Shown here: positions 26,481 through 34,319 of the stretch, piece by piece
Numbering within the stretch: the stretch's first letter is position 1
How the letters are laid out: each line of letters opens with the position of its first letter
Origin: Micromonospora_H sonneratiae
Lineage (GTDB): Bacteria; Actinomycetota; Actinomycetes; Mycobacteriales; Micromonosporaceae
Assembly (NCBI RefSeq): GCF_042679305.1
Contig: NZ_JBHTMP010000012.1
Location: 92,418-156,417, forward strand
Direction of reading: 5' to 3'
DNA length: 64,000 bases
Position numbers and translations under genes: made by a program
The notes under the pieces: generated by a model
Told to the model about the DNA's origin: nothing
What the model saw: the letters and a program-made list of their open reading frames with translations, nothing else
Database searches by the model: none

Positions 26481-27692
26481 CTACCGTTCGTGCGGGGTCT
26501 GGGTGCCGATCGGCCGGGCGGCGGGTGAGGCCAGACCGGCGAGCGCGGCGAAGACCAGTACGGCGATGAACGCGTGCAGGAGTCCGACCCGTTCCCCGAG
26601 GAAGCCGAGTGCCGGCGGACCGGCCAGGAAGGCGACGTAGCCGATCGTGGCGACGACGCTGACCCGGGCGGCGGAGAGCCGGGGTTCGTCCGCCGCCGCC
26701 GACAGGCCGACCGGGAAGCCGAGCGCGGAGCCCAGCCCCCAGAGGACGACTCCGGCGGTGGCCACCGTAGCGCTGGGTACGAAGATCACGATCGCGAGGC
26801 CGGTTACCGCGCAGGCGGCCGAGGCCAGCAGTACGCGTACCCGGCCGTAGGTGTCCAGGAGTTTCACGCCGACTATGCGCCCCAACGTCATGGCGGCGAC
26901 GAAGATGCCGAAGACGAGCGACCCGATGGCGTTGCTGACGTCGTGTCCGTCGACCATCGCCAGGGTGAGCCAGTCGTTGGCGGAGCCTTCGGCGAAGGCC
27001 AGGCCGAGGACGATCACGCCGATGAGGAGCGTTCGCGGTTCCCGCCAGACGGCGAGCCTGGTACGAGGGCTGACCGGCTCCTCGTCGGCCTGCTCCGGGT
27101 CCTGTTCGCCCGCGTTGCGCGGAAGGAAGCGTACGGTGACGACGGTCGTGCCGGCGATGACCACCGCGACCAGGCCCAGGTGCACGATCACCGGTACCCG
27201 GGTGAACTCGGCGATGGTGCCGAGCCCCGCCCCGATCATCGTGCCCACACTGAACGAGGCGTGGAACAGCGGCATGATCGTGCGGTCCAGCGCGTGTTCG
27301 TTGGCGGCCCCCTCCACGTTCATCGCGACGTCGCACAGCCCGTAGCCGGCGCCGAAGAGGGCCAGTCCGGTGATGACGATGGCCGTGGCGGTGGCCAGCG
27401 CCCCGATGCCGACGACGGCGAGTCCCACCGAGGCCAGCAGCAGTGCGATGAGGATGGTGCGTCGGCCGCCGATGCGGGCCAGTACGTGGCTCGACGTGGT
27501 CAGGCCGACGATCGAGCCGGCAGCGAGCCCGAAGATGATCCAGCCCATCCGGGCGGTGGAGGCGTCGAGGGCGTCGCGGACGGCCGGGGTACGGGAAACC
27601 CAGCTCGACAGACCGATCCCGGTCAGCGCGAAGATCGCGAAGATCGCGTTTCGCCACGCCCTGACGGTGTGGCCGCCCAGGTCGATGGTCAC
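26481..27692 (-). CDS. MFS transporter
   Basis: A membrane protein of about 403 residues with roughly 12 hydrophobic segments and the MFS-like loop motif RIGGRRT after segment 2. The central hydrophilic loop (about 185-205) is acidic. The substrate is unknown; sequence resembles the YbjJ-type MFS group. GTG 27692 gives MTIDLGGHTVRAWRN; the longer frame needs a TTG and adds unlikely residues. It is divergent from the Cys-rich protein gene. Confidence 0.88.
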   Translation of the reverse strand: MTIDLGGHTVRAWRNAIFAIFALTGIGLSSWVSRTPAVRDALDASTARMGWIIFGLAAGSIVGLTTSSHVLARIGGRRTILIALLLASVGLAVVGIGALATATAIVITGLALFGAGYGLCDVAMNVEGAANEHALDRTIMPLFHASFSVGTMIGAGLGTIAEFTRVPVIVHLGLVAVVIAGTTVVTVRFLPRNAGEQDPEQADEEPVSPRTRLAVWREPRTLLIGVIVLGLAFAEGSANDWLTLAMVDGHDVSNAIGSLVFGIFVAAMTLGRIVGVKLLDTYGRVRVLLASAACAVTGLAIVIFVPSATVATAGVVLWGLGSALGFPVGLSAAADEPRLSAARVSVVATIGYVAFLAGPPALGFLGERVGLLHAFIAVLVFAALAGLASPAARPIGTQTPHER

Positions 27693-27751
27693 GACATCTG
27701 ACGCTACCGGCCCACCCGGGCCGGCATGTAGGAAACCTTCCATCGACAGGT

Positions 27752-27832
27752 TTGACTTCGTTGGAATCCGTCGCAACAATGTTAATCGATATAGATAGAC
27801 GTTGTTCTATTGAACTCTGAAGGGAGGCACCC
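27752..27832 (+). promoter_or_regulatory. AT-rich divergent promoter region
   Basis: About 80 bp noticeably richer in A/T than its surroundings, including TTGACT at 27752-27757, TTAATCGATATAGATAG and TTGTTCTATTGAACTC. GGGAGG at 27822-27827 is the ribosome binding site of the Cys-rich protein. It probably holds the promoter of the three-gene cassette downstream. Confidence 0.45.
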
Positions 27833-28243
27833 ATGGCAGCCGTGACCGGCGAGATGTCATGGTTCTGCTGCGGCACCGCATGGGGGCCGTGTGGCACGAC
27901 CGGCCGTGGTGCGTGTGGCACCTGCAACTCGGGCAGCTACCAGCACGCCTGGCCGAACACCTCCGACGCCTGCTGGGCCATCACCCGCCCGGACGTCTGC
28001 GGCGTCCCCCTGAGCCGGCGGACCTGCGGATTCCGGCACTACACCACCAACCCCTGCACCGGTGCGCGGGTCGGCACCACGATCGCCGACTGCGGCCCGC
28101 AGACCGACCTGTTCTGCGGCGAGCGCAGCTGCTGCGGCTCGGTGTGCGGAAGCAACCGCATCATCGACCTGACCCCGGCGGCCTACAGCGCCATCGCCAG
28201 CCTCTCCACCGGGCTGCGGCCCTGCTCCGTCGACGTCGTCTGA
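27833..28243 (+). CDS. Cys-rich double-psi beta-barrel (RlpA-like) protein
   Basis: A 136-residue protein with 15 cysteines (12, 13, 20, 28, 31, 47, 56, 65, 75, 87, 95, 100, 101, 105, 131) and four Trp. The second half resembles an RlpA-type double-psi beta barrel. TTIADCGPQ aligns with the conserved V-x-D-x-GP block, and RIIDLTPAAYSAIASLSTG with the DLS-x-A-A-x-LG block. There is no signal peptide or membrane segment, which is odd for so many cysteines. A strong GGGAGG precedes ATG 27833. The next gene (19 bp away) encodes a Tat-exported protein and the third a MauE-like redox membrane protein, so export with a partner and oxidative folding are inferred. Confidence 0.72.
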   Translation: MAAVTGEMSWFCCGTAWGPCGTTGRGACGTCNSGSYQHAWPNTSDACWAITRPDVCGVPLSRRTCGFRHYTTNPCTGARVGTTIADCGPQTDLFCGERSCCGSVCGSNRIIDLTPAAYSAIASLSTGLRPCSVDVV

Positions 28244-28262
28244 ACAGGAAGGAGGGCCCGCA

Positions 28263-28865
28263 ATGGACGTCACCATGGACCGCCGCCGACTGCTCAGCAC
28301 GGCCGTACTCGGTGGGGCCGGCATCGTCGGTGCCACCGCGCTCGGCTCCCTCGCCCCCGAAGCGGCCTTCGCCGCCGATCCGGTGCTGGTGGAACCCGGG
28401 GCACCGGATCCCAACTTCGCCGAGGGACGGGTCAGCAAGGTGACCGGAAGCATGTTGCTGCTGACCGGCTCGGACACCGTACTGCACTCGATCCGGGTCA
28501 CCGACGGCACGAGCATCTGGAAGCTGCGCCCCACCACCTTCGACAACATCGCCATCGGCGACGGGATGTACGTACGGGGACTACGCCTGCCCGACGGCAC
28601 CCTGGCCGCAGACTCGATCTGGGTGAACATCGTCAACCTCCAGGCGCACATCACCTCGGTCGGGCGCAACCTGGTCCACCTCGACCACCGTGGCCAGCGG
28701 ATCGTCGGTCACGTCGTGCCCGGCACCACGGCCGCCGTCTACAACGGCACCCCGGCCATCTCCGACGTGTCGCTGCTGCGCGTCGGAAAGCACGTCCAGG
28801 TGATCGGGGCCTGGCATCCGGACACCAACGAGATCGACATCGCCACCGTCTACGCCGCAGCCTGA
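28263..28865 (+). CDS. Tat-exported OB-fold-like protein
   Basis: A 200-residue protein with a twin-arginine signal, DRRRLLSTAVLGGAG, hydrophobic core and a likely AFA-A cleavage near residue 39. The mature part has repeated beta-rich segments (GRVSKVTGSMLLLTG, then VGRNLVHLDHRGQRIVG) resembling paired OB folds of the DUF5666 kind. It has no cysteines in the mature part that I can see. GGAAGGAGG precedes ATG 28263. It is the second gene of the cassette and may carry the signal-less Cys-rich protein through Tat; that is inference. Confidence 0.75.
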   Translation: MDVTMDRRRLLSTAVLGGAGIVGATALGSLAPEAAFAADPVLVEPGAPDPNFAEGRVSKVTGSMLLLTGSDTVLHSIRVTDGTSIWKLRPTTFDNIAIGDGMYVRGLRLPDGTLAADSIWVNIVNLQAHITSVGRNLVHLDHRGQRIVGHVVPGTTAAVYNGTPAISDVSLLRVGKHVQVIGAWHPDTNEIDIATVYAAA

Positions 28866-28984
28866 CCGTCGCCACCCCGGGCGGGTGCCACGCCCACCGG
28901 CACCCGCCCACTGTGGCCCAAGCCCCCTGCCCTGTCCGCCCGGGCCTCCGACCACCACCGACGACCAAGGAGGAGAGACTTCCC

Positions 28985-29818
28985 ATGCTTGCGATGATCG
29001 CGGCACTACAGCCCCTGCTGATCGGAGCGGTGCTGCTCTGGTCCGCCCAGGGGAAGCTGCTCAGCCGGTACGCCGCAACCGGGGCCCGCCGGTCGGCGCT
29101 GGCCCGACTCGTCGGTGACGAACGCGTGGTGCCCGCGTACCGGGTGCTCGGTGGGGTCGAACTCACTCTCGGCGCGCTCCTGCTGCTGCCACCCACGCTG
29201 ACAGCGGAGGCGGTCGCGGCGACCGGACTGGCCCTCGGCTTCCTCGGCTACCTCGGTTACGCGGCCAAGGCGGCCCCGACCTCCTCGTGCGGTTGCCTCG
29301 GTGCCCGGTCCGCCCCGGTGTCCTGGCGTGGATTCGCCCGAGCCGGCCTGCTGGTGGTCGCCGGCCTGCTGGCCATGCTGGCCCAGGGCAGCTGGCTGAC
29401 CGCCCTCACCGGCCGTCCGCTGGCCGGTACGACGATCCTGCTGGTCGAGGCGGCGGCGGTCGTCGTACTGTCCCCGGAACTCGATCAGGCCTGGCTGGTG
29501 CCGCTGCGCCAGCTCCGGGTCCGGCTGACCAACCCACTCGCCGGCGGCACCGGCATACCGTTGCTGGCCACGGTGCACCAGCTTCAGCAGAGCGAGGCGT
29601 ACCGCCGGGTCGCCGCCCTGATCAGCTCGGACGTCCGGGAGCACTGGGACGACGACGAGTGGCGGATCGTCTGCCACGCGGCCCGCTACCAGGGCCGACT
29701 GGCCACCGCCGTGTTCGCCGTACCCCGGCTGCGCTACGAGCCGGACGCGGTACGGGTGGCGATCGTCGACGAGGCCACCGGCGTCACCCTGGTGAACGTC
29801 CCGGCGGTTGCGGCCTAG
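28985..29818 (+). CDS. MauE/DoxX-like redox-associated membrane protein
   Basis: A 277-residue protein with about five hydrophobic segments in residues 1-165 and a Cys-x-Cys motif at 102-104 (SCGCLGARS), characteristic of MauE. In methylamine dehydrogenase operons MauE is needed to mature the Cys-rich, disulfide-bonded small subunit. A soluble C-terminal region of about 100 residues (from ~170) is not part of MauE and is unassigned. GGAGGAGAGAC precedes ATG 28985. It is third in the cassette with the Cys-rich and Tat-exported proteins. Confidence 0.8.
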   Translation: MLAMIAALQPLLIGAVLLWSAQGKLLSRYAATGARRSALARLVGDERVVPAYRVLGGVELTLGALLLLPPTLTAEAVAATGLALGFLGYLGYAAKAAPTSSCGCLGARSAPVSWRGFARAGLLVVAGLLAMLAQGSWLTALTGRPLAGTTILLVEAAAVVVLSPELDQAWLVPLRQLRVRLTNPLAGGTGIPLLATVHQLQQSEAYRRVAALISSDVREHWDDDEWRIVCHAARYQGRLATAVFAVPRLRYEPDAVRVAIVDEATGVTLVNVPAVAA

Positions 29819-29863
29819 CAGCACGTCCCGGTAGAGGCCCGCCCATTCAGCTCAGGTGCACAC

Positions 29864-30328
29864 TCACCGCTGGCGGTCGAAGTCCTGACCGGCTCCGATC
29901 ACGAACACATCCAGCGACAAGGCAGGTCCAGCGGCAGGGTCGAGCGAGGACATGCATCCGTGGCCGCACTCCAGGAGCGCCCACGCGACCTCGGCCGTCG
30001 TCGCCGGGGCAGCTTTCGCAGCCGACTCGATGTCGGTCCAGACCACCGCGACCAAGGACCCGGCATTCTCCAGCACGTAGTCGCCGAAACAGTCGTTGAA
30101 GGCGTCCCAGTTCTTCCCGTAGTACGCAGGGAAGCCGAACGCCCGGCTGAGCTCGGTGTGTGCTTCGGTGCGGGAGGTCATCCGCCGCCCGTCCAGCTCA
30201 ACCCTTCGGTACGACCAGCGGTCGAGGAACGCGTCGAGTGCCGGGACCGCCTCCAGGTGGACCCGGAACAGCGGCCCTGAACGGATCCAGGGAAGTTCTC
30301 CGCGTACCCAGGGCCGTGCGCTCGTCAT
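29864..30328 (-). CDS. Barstar-family protein
   Basis: About 154 residues. The C-terminal half matches barstar, the barnase inhibitor: VELDGRRMTSRTEAHTELSR, then FGFPAYYGKNWDAFNDCF, the helix that plugs the RNase active site. No barnase-like or toxin gene is adjacent, so it is an orphan antitoxin-like gene. ATG 30328 (MTSARPWV) is chosen; the frame extends to 30361. It converges with the MauE-like gene. Confidence 0.85.
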   Translation of the reverse strand: MTSARPWVRGELPWIRSGPLFRVHLEAVPALDAFLDRWSYRRVELDGRRMTSRTEAHTELSRAFGFPAYYGKNWDAFNDCFGDYVLENAGSLVAVVWTDIESAAKAAPATTAEVAWALLECGHGCMSSLDPAAGPALSLDVFVIGAGQDFDRQR

Positions 30329-30364
30329 GGGTTCGCAGCCTAGGCGTCCTCGACGCGACATGGC

Positions 30365-31255
30365 TCACCCGTCCGAGGCGTCCACGAGCCGGTCGCACTC
30401 CGCGATCAGGCGCGTGCGCAGCGGTGTGGCCCGATCGGAGAAGTCACGTTGTGCGGCGACGTACTCGGCCCGGCCCGCCGCCGTCTCCACCCGTACCGGT
30501 GGATAGCCCAGGGCGGCCAGGTCGTACGGACTGGCCTGCATGTCGAGGGTACGGACGTCCCGGGCCAGGGCGAACGCGTCGGCCACCAGCTCGCTCGGCA
30601 CCAACGGGGACAGCTTGTACGCCCACCGGTAGAGATCCATGTTCGCGTGCAGACAGCCCGGCTGCTCGTTGTCGTGCTGCGTCTCCCGGGTCGGATTGAG
30701 CAGGTTGAGCGGCCGGGCGGGTTCGGTGAAGAAGCGGTACGCGTCGAAGTGACTGCACCGGACCCGGTTGACCTCCACCGTCCGGGCCGTCTCCGCCGGG
30801 CTGAGCCGCAGCGGCCACGCGTTGTGCCGCAGTTCCTCCTGGGTCTGCCGGTAGACCATCGCCCACTCGTGCATTCCGAAGCAGCCGAACTGGGCCGGCC
30901 GCCCGGCCGTCGCCACCAGCAGTGCGCGGATCCACGCGATCGAGTCGGCGCGACGTTGGCGTACCCCGTCGGTGTCGAGCGTGAGCCCGACGGACGTCTC
31001 CCGGTAGTCCCGGCCGAACTCGGCCGGATCCGCGTCCCGCAGCGTCACCCCGGCCCCCGGATGCCAGCGACGCAGTTGTGCCGGCCGGTGCGAGTAGTAG
31101 GTGAACAGGAAGTCCTCGACCGGATGCTTGACGCCGCTGCGTCGCCGTTGCAGGTGCGGGGCCAACCAGGCATCCACCCGTTGCTCGTGGGCCTGCCGGC
31201 GGGTCTGCCAGGTCGGCGCATCGAGAACGGCGGTACGGGTGGTGGCGGCGGTCAC
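30365..31255 (-). CDS. Conserved protein annotated in relatives as 3-methyladenine DNA glycosylase
   Basis: A 296-residue soluble protein, conserved in actinobacteria: HPVEDFLFTYYSHRPAQL, FGCFGMHEWAMVYR and HFDAYRFFT. Homologues carry the label 3-methyladenine DNA glycosylase, but I see no helix-hairpin-helix or known glycosylase active site, so the function should be treated as unknown. It starts at GTG 31255; the frame stays open far upstream, but the sequence there is unlike the family. His and Arg residues are abundant. Confidence 0.75.
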   Translation of the reverse strand: MTAATTRTAVLDAPTWQTRRQAHEQRVDAWLAPHLQRRRSGVKHPVEDFLFTYYSHRPAQLRRWHPGAGVTLRDADPAEFGRDYRETSVGLTLDTDGVRQRRADSIAWIRALLVATAGRPAQFGCFGMHEWAMVYRQTQEELRHNAWPLRLSPAETARTVEVNRVRCSHFDAYRFFTEPARPLNLLNPTRETQHDNEQPGCLHANMDLYRWAYKLSPLVPSELVADAFALARDVRTLDMQASPYDLAALGYPPVRVETAAGRAEYVAAQRDFSDRATPLRTRLIAECDRLVDASDG

Positions 31256-31326
31256 CGGTCCAGCGTACGACCGCCACCGCGGCAGTCGTCCGTCCCCACC
31301 ACCGCAGCCACCCGCCGGGCGGCGGG

Positions 31327-32616
31327 CTACGTCACGTCGACCCGGACCCCGGCGGAGAAGACCGCACTGCGCAGTTCGAGCTGGGTCGGTAGCTCCCGCC
31401 CGGCGGTGTTGAACACCAGTGGGAAGAGCAGTCGGCCACCGGCCGGCACCGGCGTGGAGAACAGATCCCGACCCTGGTTGGCGGCCCGGGTGGCGGCCTC
31501 GTCGGCACCGACCCAGTTGCCGTCGGGCAGGTACGCCCGTTGCAGCGCGCCGTACCAGGTCTGTTTCTCCTGCGTGAGGTTTCGTAGGCCGACGGTGGCC
31601 TGGCAGTGCTGCGTGCCGGGCGGGCAGGACACCCGGTAGACGGTGAACTCGAACGCCGACTCCTGTAGCGGCGCGCCGACCGGGCCGGTCCTGCTCTGGC
31701 CGATCCACGCACCGTTGGACGGTTGCCGGTCGGTCTGCATCGCGCTCACCCGTGCGGTGGCGGTCCAGACCGCCCCGGCGACCACGCCACCGAGGATCGC
31801 GATCGCCACCCCGACGGCCAGCCAGGCCGGCGGTCTGCGCCGTGCCCTGGGCCGGGGAGCGGCGGGCCGTGGATAGAGGGTGCCACGGGTCGCGTTCGGG
31901 TCGTAGACCGCGACACCGGAGCGCTGGCGGCTGGCCGCCCGGCGCAGGATGGTCCGACGGTTCCAGATCCGGTAGCCCAACCAGCTCAGCACGGCCAGCA
32001 CCAGCAGCGCCACCACGGCACCACCGAGTACGGCGGGGTGTCGCCACCACGGCGGTGGGGCCGGTGCGGCCGGGTTCATCACCGCCGCGTCCCAGGTCGC
32101 GGTCGCACAGTCGTACGGGGTGTCCCCGCCGATGGCGAAGGCGCAGGCCGGAGCGGTGACCGGGGTGCTGTCGACGGTCGGAGCCAGGACGGTGGTCAGA
32201 CTCATCGCGTCGTGGGCACCGAGTTGCAGTTGCCAGCTCACCTCGGTACCCCGGTCCGGACCGTTCGGGGCGGTCGCCTGACCGCCGTTGCTGATCCCGG
32301 TCGGGGCGACCCGCTGGGGCAACTCCTGCCGGACGGTGGTGCCCACGGTGCTGTCACCGCTGTTGCGGACGTCGATCCGGTAGGTCGGTGAGGCGGCTCC
32401 GACCGGGGTCACCGCGACGGTGACCATTGGGGCTGCCGATGTGACGACCGCCATCGGGGCTGCCACCGGGGCGGTGACCGCCGGGTGGGCCGTTGCGGAT
32501 CTGGTCGCGGCGGCGGTGGCCGGTTCGGCTACCAGGATCATCAGGGCCGGCAGCAGTGCCGGAAGGTAGCCGACGATTGCTGCCGCGACCGTGCATGAAC
32601 GCTTCGATACAGGCAT
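31327..32616 (-). CDS. Secreted/membrane protein with Ala-rich N-terminus
   Basis: A 429-residue protein. The N-terminus is a signal peptide or first membrane segment (about 10-35). A beta-rich extracellular domain with YRIDVRNSGDSTVGTTVR follows, like DUF11-type repeats. A transmembrane segment (about 195-215), a basic cytoplasmic linker, a second transmembrane segment (about 268-290) and a second extracellular domain with two Cys (CPPGTQHC) complete it. The last domain resembles DUF4352-like adhesion or sensing domains. No enzyme motif is visible, so the function is unknown. Confidence 0.75.
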   Translation of the reverse strand: MPVSKRSCTVAAAIVGYLPALLPALMILVAEPATAAATRSATAHPAVTAPVAAPMAVVTSAAPMVTVAVTPVGAASPTYRIDVRNSGDSTVGTTVRQELPQRVAPTGISNGGQATAPNGPDRGTEVSWQLQLGAHDAMSLTTVLAPTVDSTPVTAPACAFAIGGDTPYDCATATWDAAVMNPAAPAPPPWWRHPAVLGGAVVALLVLAVLSWLGYRIWNRRTILRRAASRQRSGVAVYDPNATRGTLYPRPAAPRPRARRRPPAWLAVGVAIAILGGVVAGAVWTATARVSAMQTDRQPSNGAWIGQSRTGPVGAPLQESAFEFTVYRVSCPPGTQHCQATVGLRNLTQEKQTWYGALQRAYLPDGNWVGADEAATRAANQGRDLFSTPVPAGGRLLFPLVFNTAGRELPTQLELRSAVFSAGVRVDVT

Positions 32617-32691
32617 GACAAACGAGACCTCCCAAGCCGCACGCTAGGTCGGGGTGACGCCGCGTCACCGGGGAAGGAACGAACTGCGTCC

Positions 32692-32709
32692 GGGTCGGGT
32701 CGGGTCGGG
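32692..32709 (+). other. G-quadruplex-type motif
   Basis: Four GGG runs separated by two-base TC loops (GGGTCGGGTCGGGTCGGG). It lies in the divergent region between the membrane protein gene (start 32616) and the fumarylacetoacetase-like gene (start 32784). Confidence 0.7.
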
Positions 32710-32771
32710 TATCGTGCCCCGACCCGGGCGGGGCGCAGGTGGTGGTGGCGGTCGATCGGGGCAGGTGAGAC

Positions 32772-32777
32772 TAGATT
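32772..32777 (+). promoter_or_regulatory. Possible -10 element, leaderless start
   Basis: TAGATT ends 6 bp before GTG 32784, so the mRNA may begin at or near the start codon. No convincing -35 and no ribosome binding site are visible. Confidence 0.4.
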
Positions 32778-32783
32778 GGCTGG

Positions 32784-33587
32784 GTGCGTATCGCTCGTTT
32801 TGCTCATGCCAAGGGAATGTCGTTCGGGGTCGTCGAGGGGGAGCCGGAGGCCGGCCCCGAGGGGCTGACCATCGCCGAGATCGAGGGCCACCCGTTCGGC
32901 GAGATCCGGTTCACCTCCGCGCGGTGGGCGCTGGCCGACGTACGGCTGCTCTCGCCGATCCTGCCCAGCAAGGTCGTCTGCGTCGGCCGTAACTACGTGG
33001 AGCACGCGGCGGAGCAGTCCGCCGAGGTGCCGACCGAACCGTTGCTGTTCCTCAAGCCGTCGACGTCGGTGGTCGGGCCCCGGGACGCCATCCGGCTGCC
33101 GCTACAGAGTCAGCACGTCGACCATGAGGCCGAACTCGCGGTGGTGATCGGGCCACCGGGGGCGCGGCGTGCCGACCGGGCGACCGCCAGCAAGGCGATC
33201 TTCGGCTACACCTGCGCCAACGACGTGACCGCTCGGGACCTGCAACGCGCCGACGGGCAGTGGACCCGGGCCAAGGGCTTCGACTCGTTCTGCCCGATCG
33301 GCCCGTGGATCGTCACCGGGCTCGACGTGAGCGACCTGGAGGTGCGCTGCGAGGTGGGCCGCAAACCGGAGGAGATGGAGGTACGCCAGCTCGGCCGGAC
33401 CAAGGACATGGTCTTCGACGTGCCGACGCTGGTGTCGTACATCTCACACGTGATGACCTTGCTGCCCGGGGACGTGATTCTGACCGGCACCCCGGCGGGG
33501 ATTAGCCCGCTGACCGACGGGGATACGGTGACGGTGCGTATCGAGGGGATCGGCAGTTTGTCGAATCCCGTGGTCCGCGCGGCGTGA
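32784..33587 (+). CDS. Fumarylacetoacetate hydrolase-family protein
   Basis: A 267-residue FAH-superfamily enzyme. The C-terminal catalytic fold has the metal-binding Glu/Asp cluster in HVDHEAELAVVIG and ANDVTARDLQ, with KGFDSFCPIGPW and ILTGTPAGISPL. Family members cleave C-C bonds of acylpyruvates or decarboxylate oxaloacetate; the substrate is not determined by sequence. It has the shorter FAHD1-like N-terminal domain of about 60 residues. GTG 32784 is the start. Two tRNA genes follow. Confidence 0.92.
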   Translation: MRIARFAHAKGMSFGVVEGEPEAGPEGLTIAEIEGHPFGEIRFTSARWALADVRLLSPILPSKVVCVGRNYVEHAAEQSAEVPTEPLLFLKPSTSVVGPRDAIRLPLQSQHVDHEAELAVVIGPPGARRADRATASKAIFGYTCANDVTARDLQRADGQWTRAKGFDSFCPIGPWIVTGLDVSDLEVRCEVGRKPEEMEVRQLGRTKDMVFDVPTLVSYISHVMTLLPGDVILTGTPAGISPLTDGDTVTVRIEGIGSLSNPVVRAA

Positions 33588-33711
33588 CCGTTTCGGCGTG
33601 CCAAGCCGGCTGATTCGACGCGTTTTCGCAGGTCAGCGGGTTTCTTCGGAGCCGATTTGGTGCCCGTGAACCGGGTCCGGTAAAGTTCTTTTCGGCACTG
33701 AAGAGCGCCAC

Positions 33712-33786
33712 TGGGGTATGGGGTAATTGGCAGCCCGACTGATTCTGGTTCAGTTAGTCTAGGTTCGAGTCCTGGTACCCCAGCCA
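33712..33786 (+). tRNA. tRNA-Gln(CTG)
   Basis: Cloverleaf visible: acceptor TGGGGTA pairs with TACCCCA, anticodon stem ACTGA/TCAGT with loop TTCTGGT gives anticodon CTG, and a T-loop TTCGAGT is present. The discriminator is G and CCA is encoded at 33784-33786. Confidence 0.96.
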
Positions 33787-33885
33787 CCGATGCTCCCCAA
33801 GAACATCGGTGCTGCTGGACTCTGATAGAGTTCGGCAGCAGCAGGAGAGCAACAAAGGCAACACCAGCAACACAAAGCAAGTCCT

Positions 33886-33958
33886 GGCCCCGTCGTCTAG
33901 TGGCCTAGGACGCCGCCCTCTCAAGGCGGTAGCGCCGGTTCGAATCCGGTCGGGGCTA
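33886..33958 (+). tRNA. tRNA-Glu(CTC)
   Basis: Acceptor GGCCCCG pairs with CGGGGCT (one G-U), anticodon stem CCGCC/GGCGG with loop CTCTCAA gives anticodon CTC, and T-loop TTCGAAT is present. The discriminator is A and CCA is not encoded. It lies 99 bp after tRNA-Gln, probably in one transcript. Confidence 0.96.
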
Positions 33959-33964
33959 CAACTG

Positions 33965-34005
33965 GCGGCCCGTGTCACCTCGGTGGCACGGGCCGCTTCC
34001 TTTTT
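33965..34005 (+). terminator. Terminator after the tRNA pair
   Basis: GCGGCCCGTG with CACGGGCCGC, extended by CACC/GGTG around a TCGG loop, followed by CTTCCTTTTT. Confidence 0.88.
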
Positions 34006-34163
34006 CACCGGACCACTCTTCGTCGGCGTCGCGCAGCCTGTCGTGCTGCCGGGCCCGTTCCGCCCGCGCTCCGTCGGTGCAGCCCGCAGCGTGGTCGGCT
34101 GTCCGAGCCTGGCGGTCGGCTGGTCCGGGCCTGCTACGTCTCGATGGTCAGCGTATGACGTGA

Positions 34164-34216
34164 CGTGCCCCCGGCGCGGCCCTTTGGCGTAATCGCCGGG
34201 CCGTGCCGGGGGCACG
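34164..34216. terminator. Long hairpin between tRNA terminator and ndgR
   Basis: CGTGCCCCCGGCGCGGCCC (34164-34182) pairs over 19 bp with 34198-34216 (one G-U pair, 15-base loop). There is no T tract on the plus strand. It may terminate ndgR transcription from the other side or be a structural repeat. The rest of 34006-34319 shows no gene. Confidence 0.55.
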
Positions 34217-34319
34217 ATGACGTGCGGCTGACCGGGGGAAGCCGAACCGGTGATGGGCGGTCGGCTCCGACGGCCGCGTCGAGTGAACCGGGACCCGGTG
34301 CGGCCCGGGGAGTGGCGGG

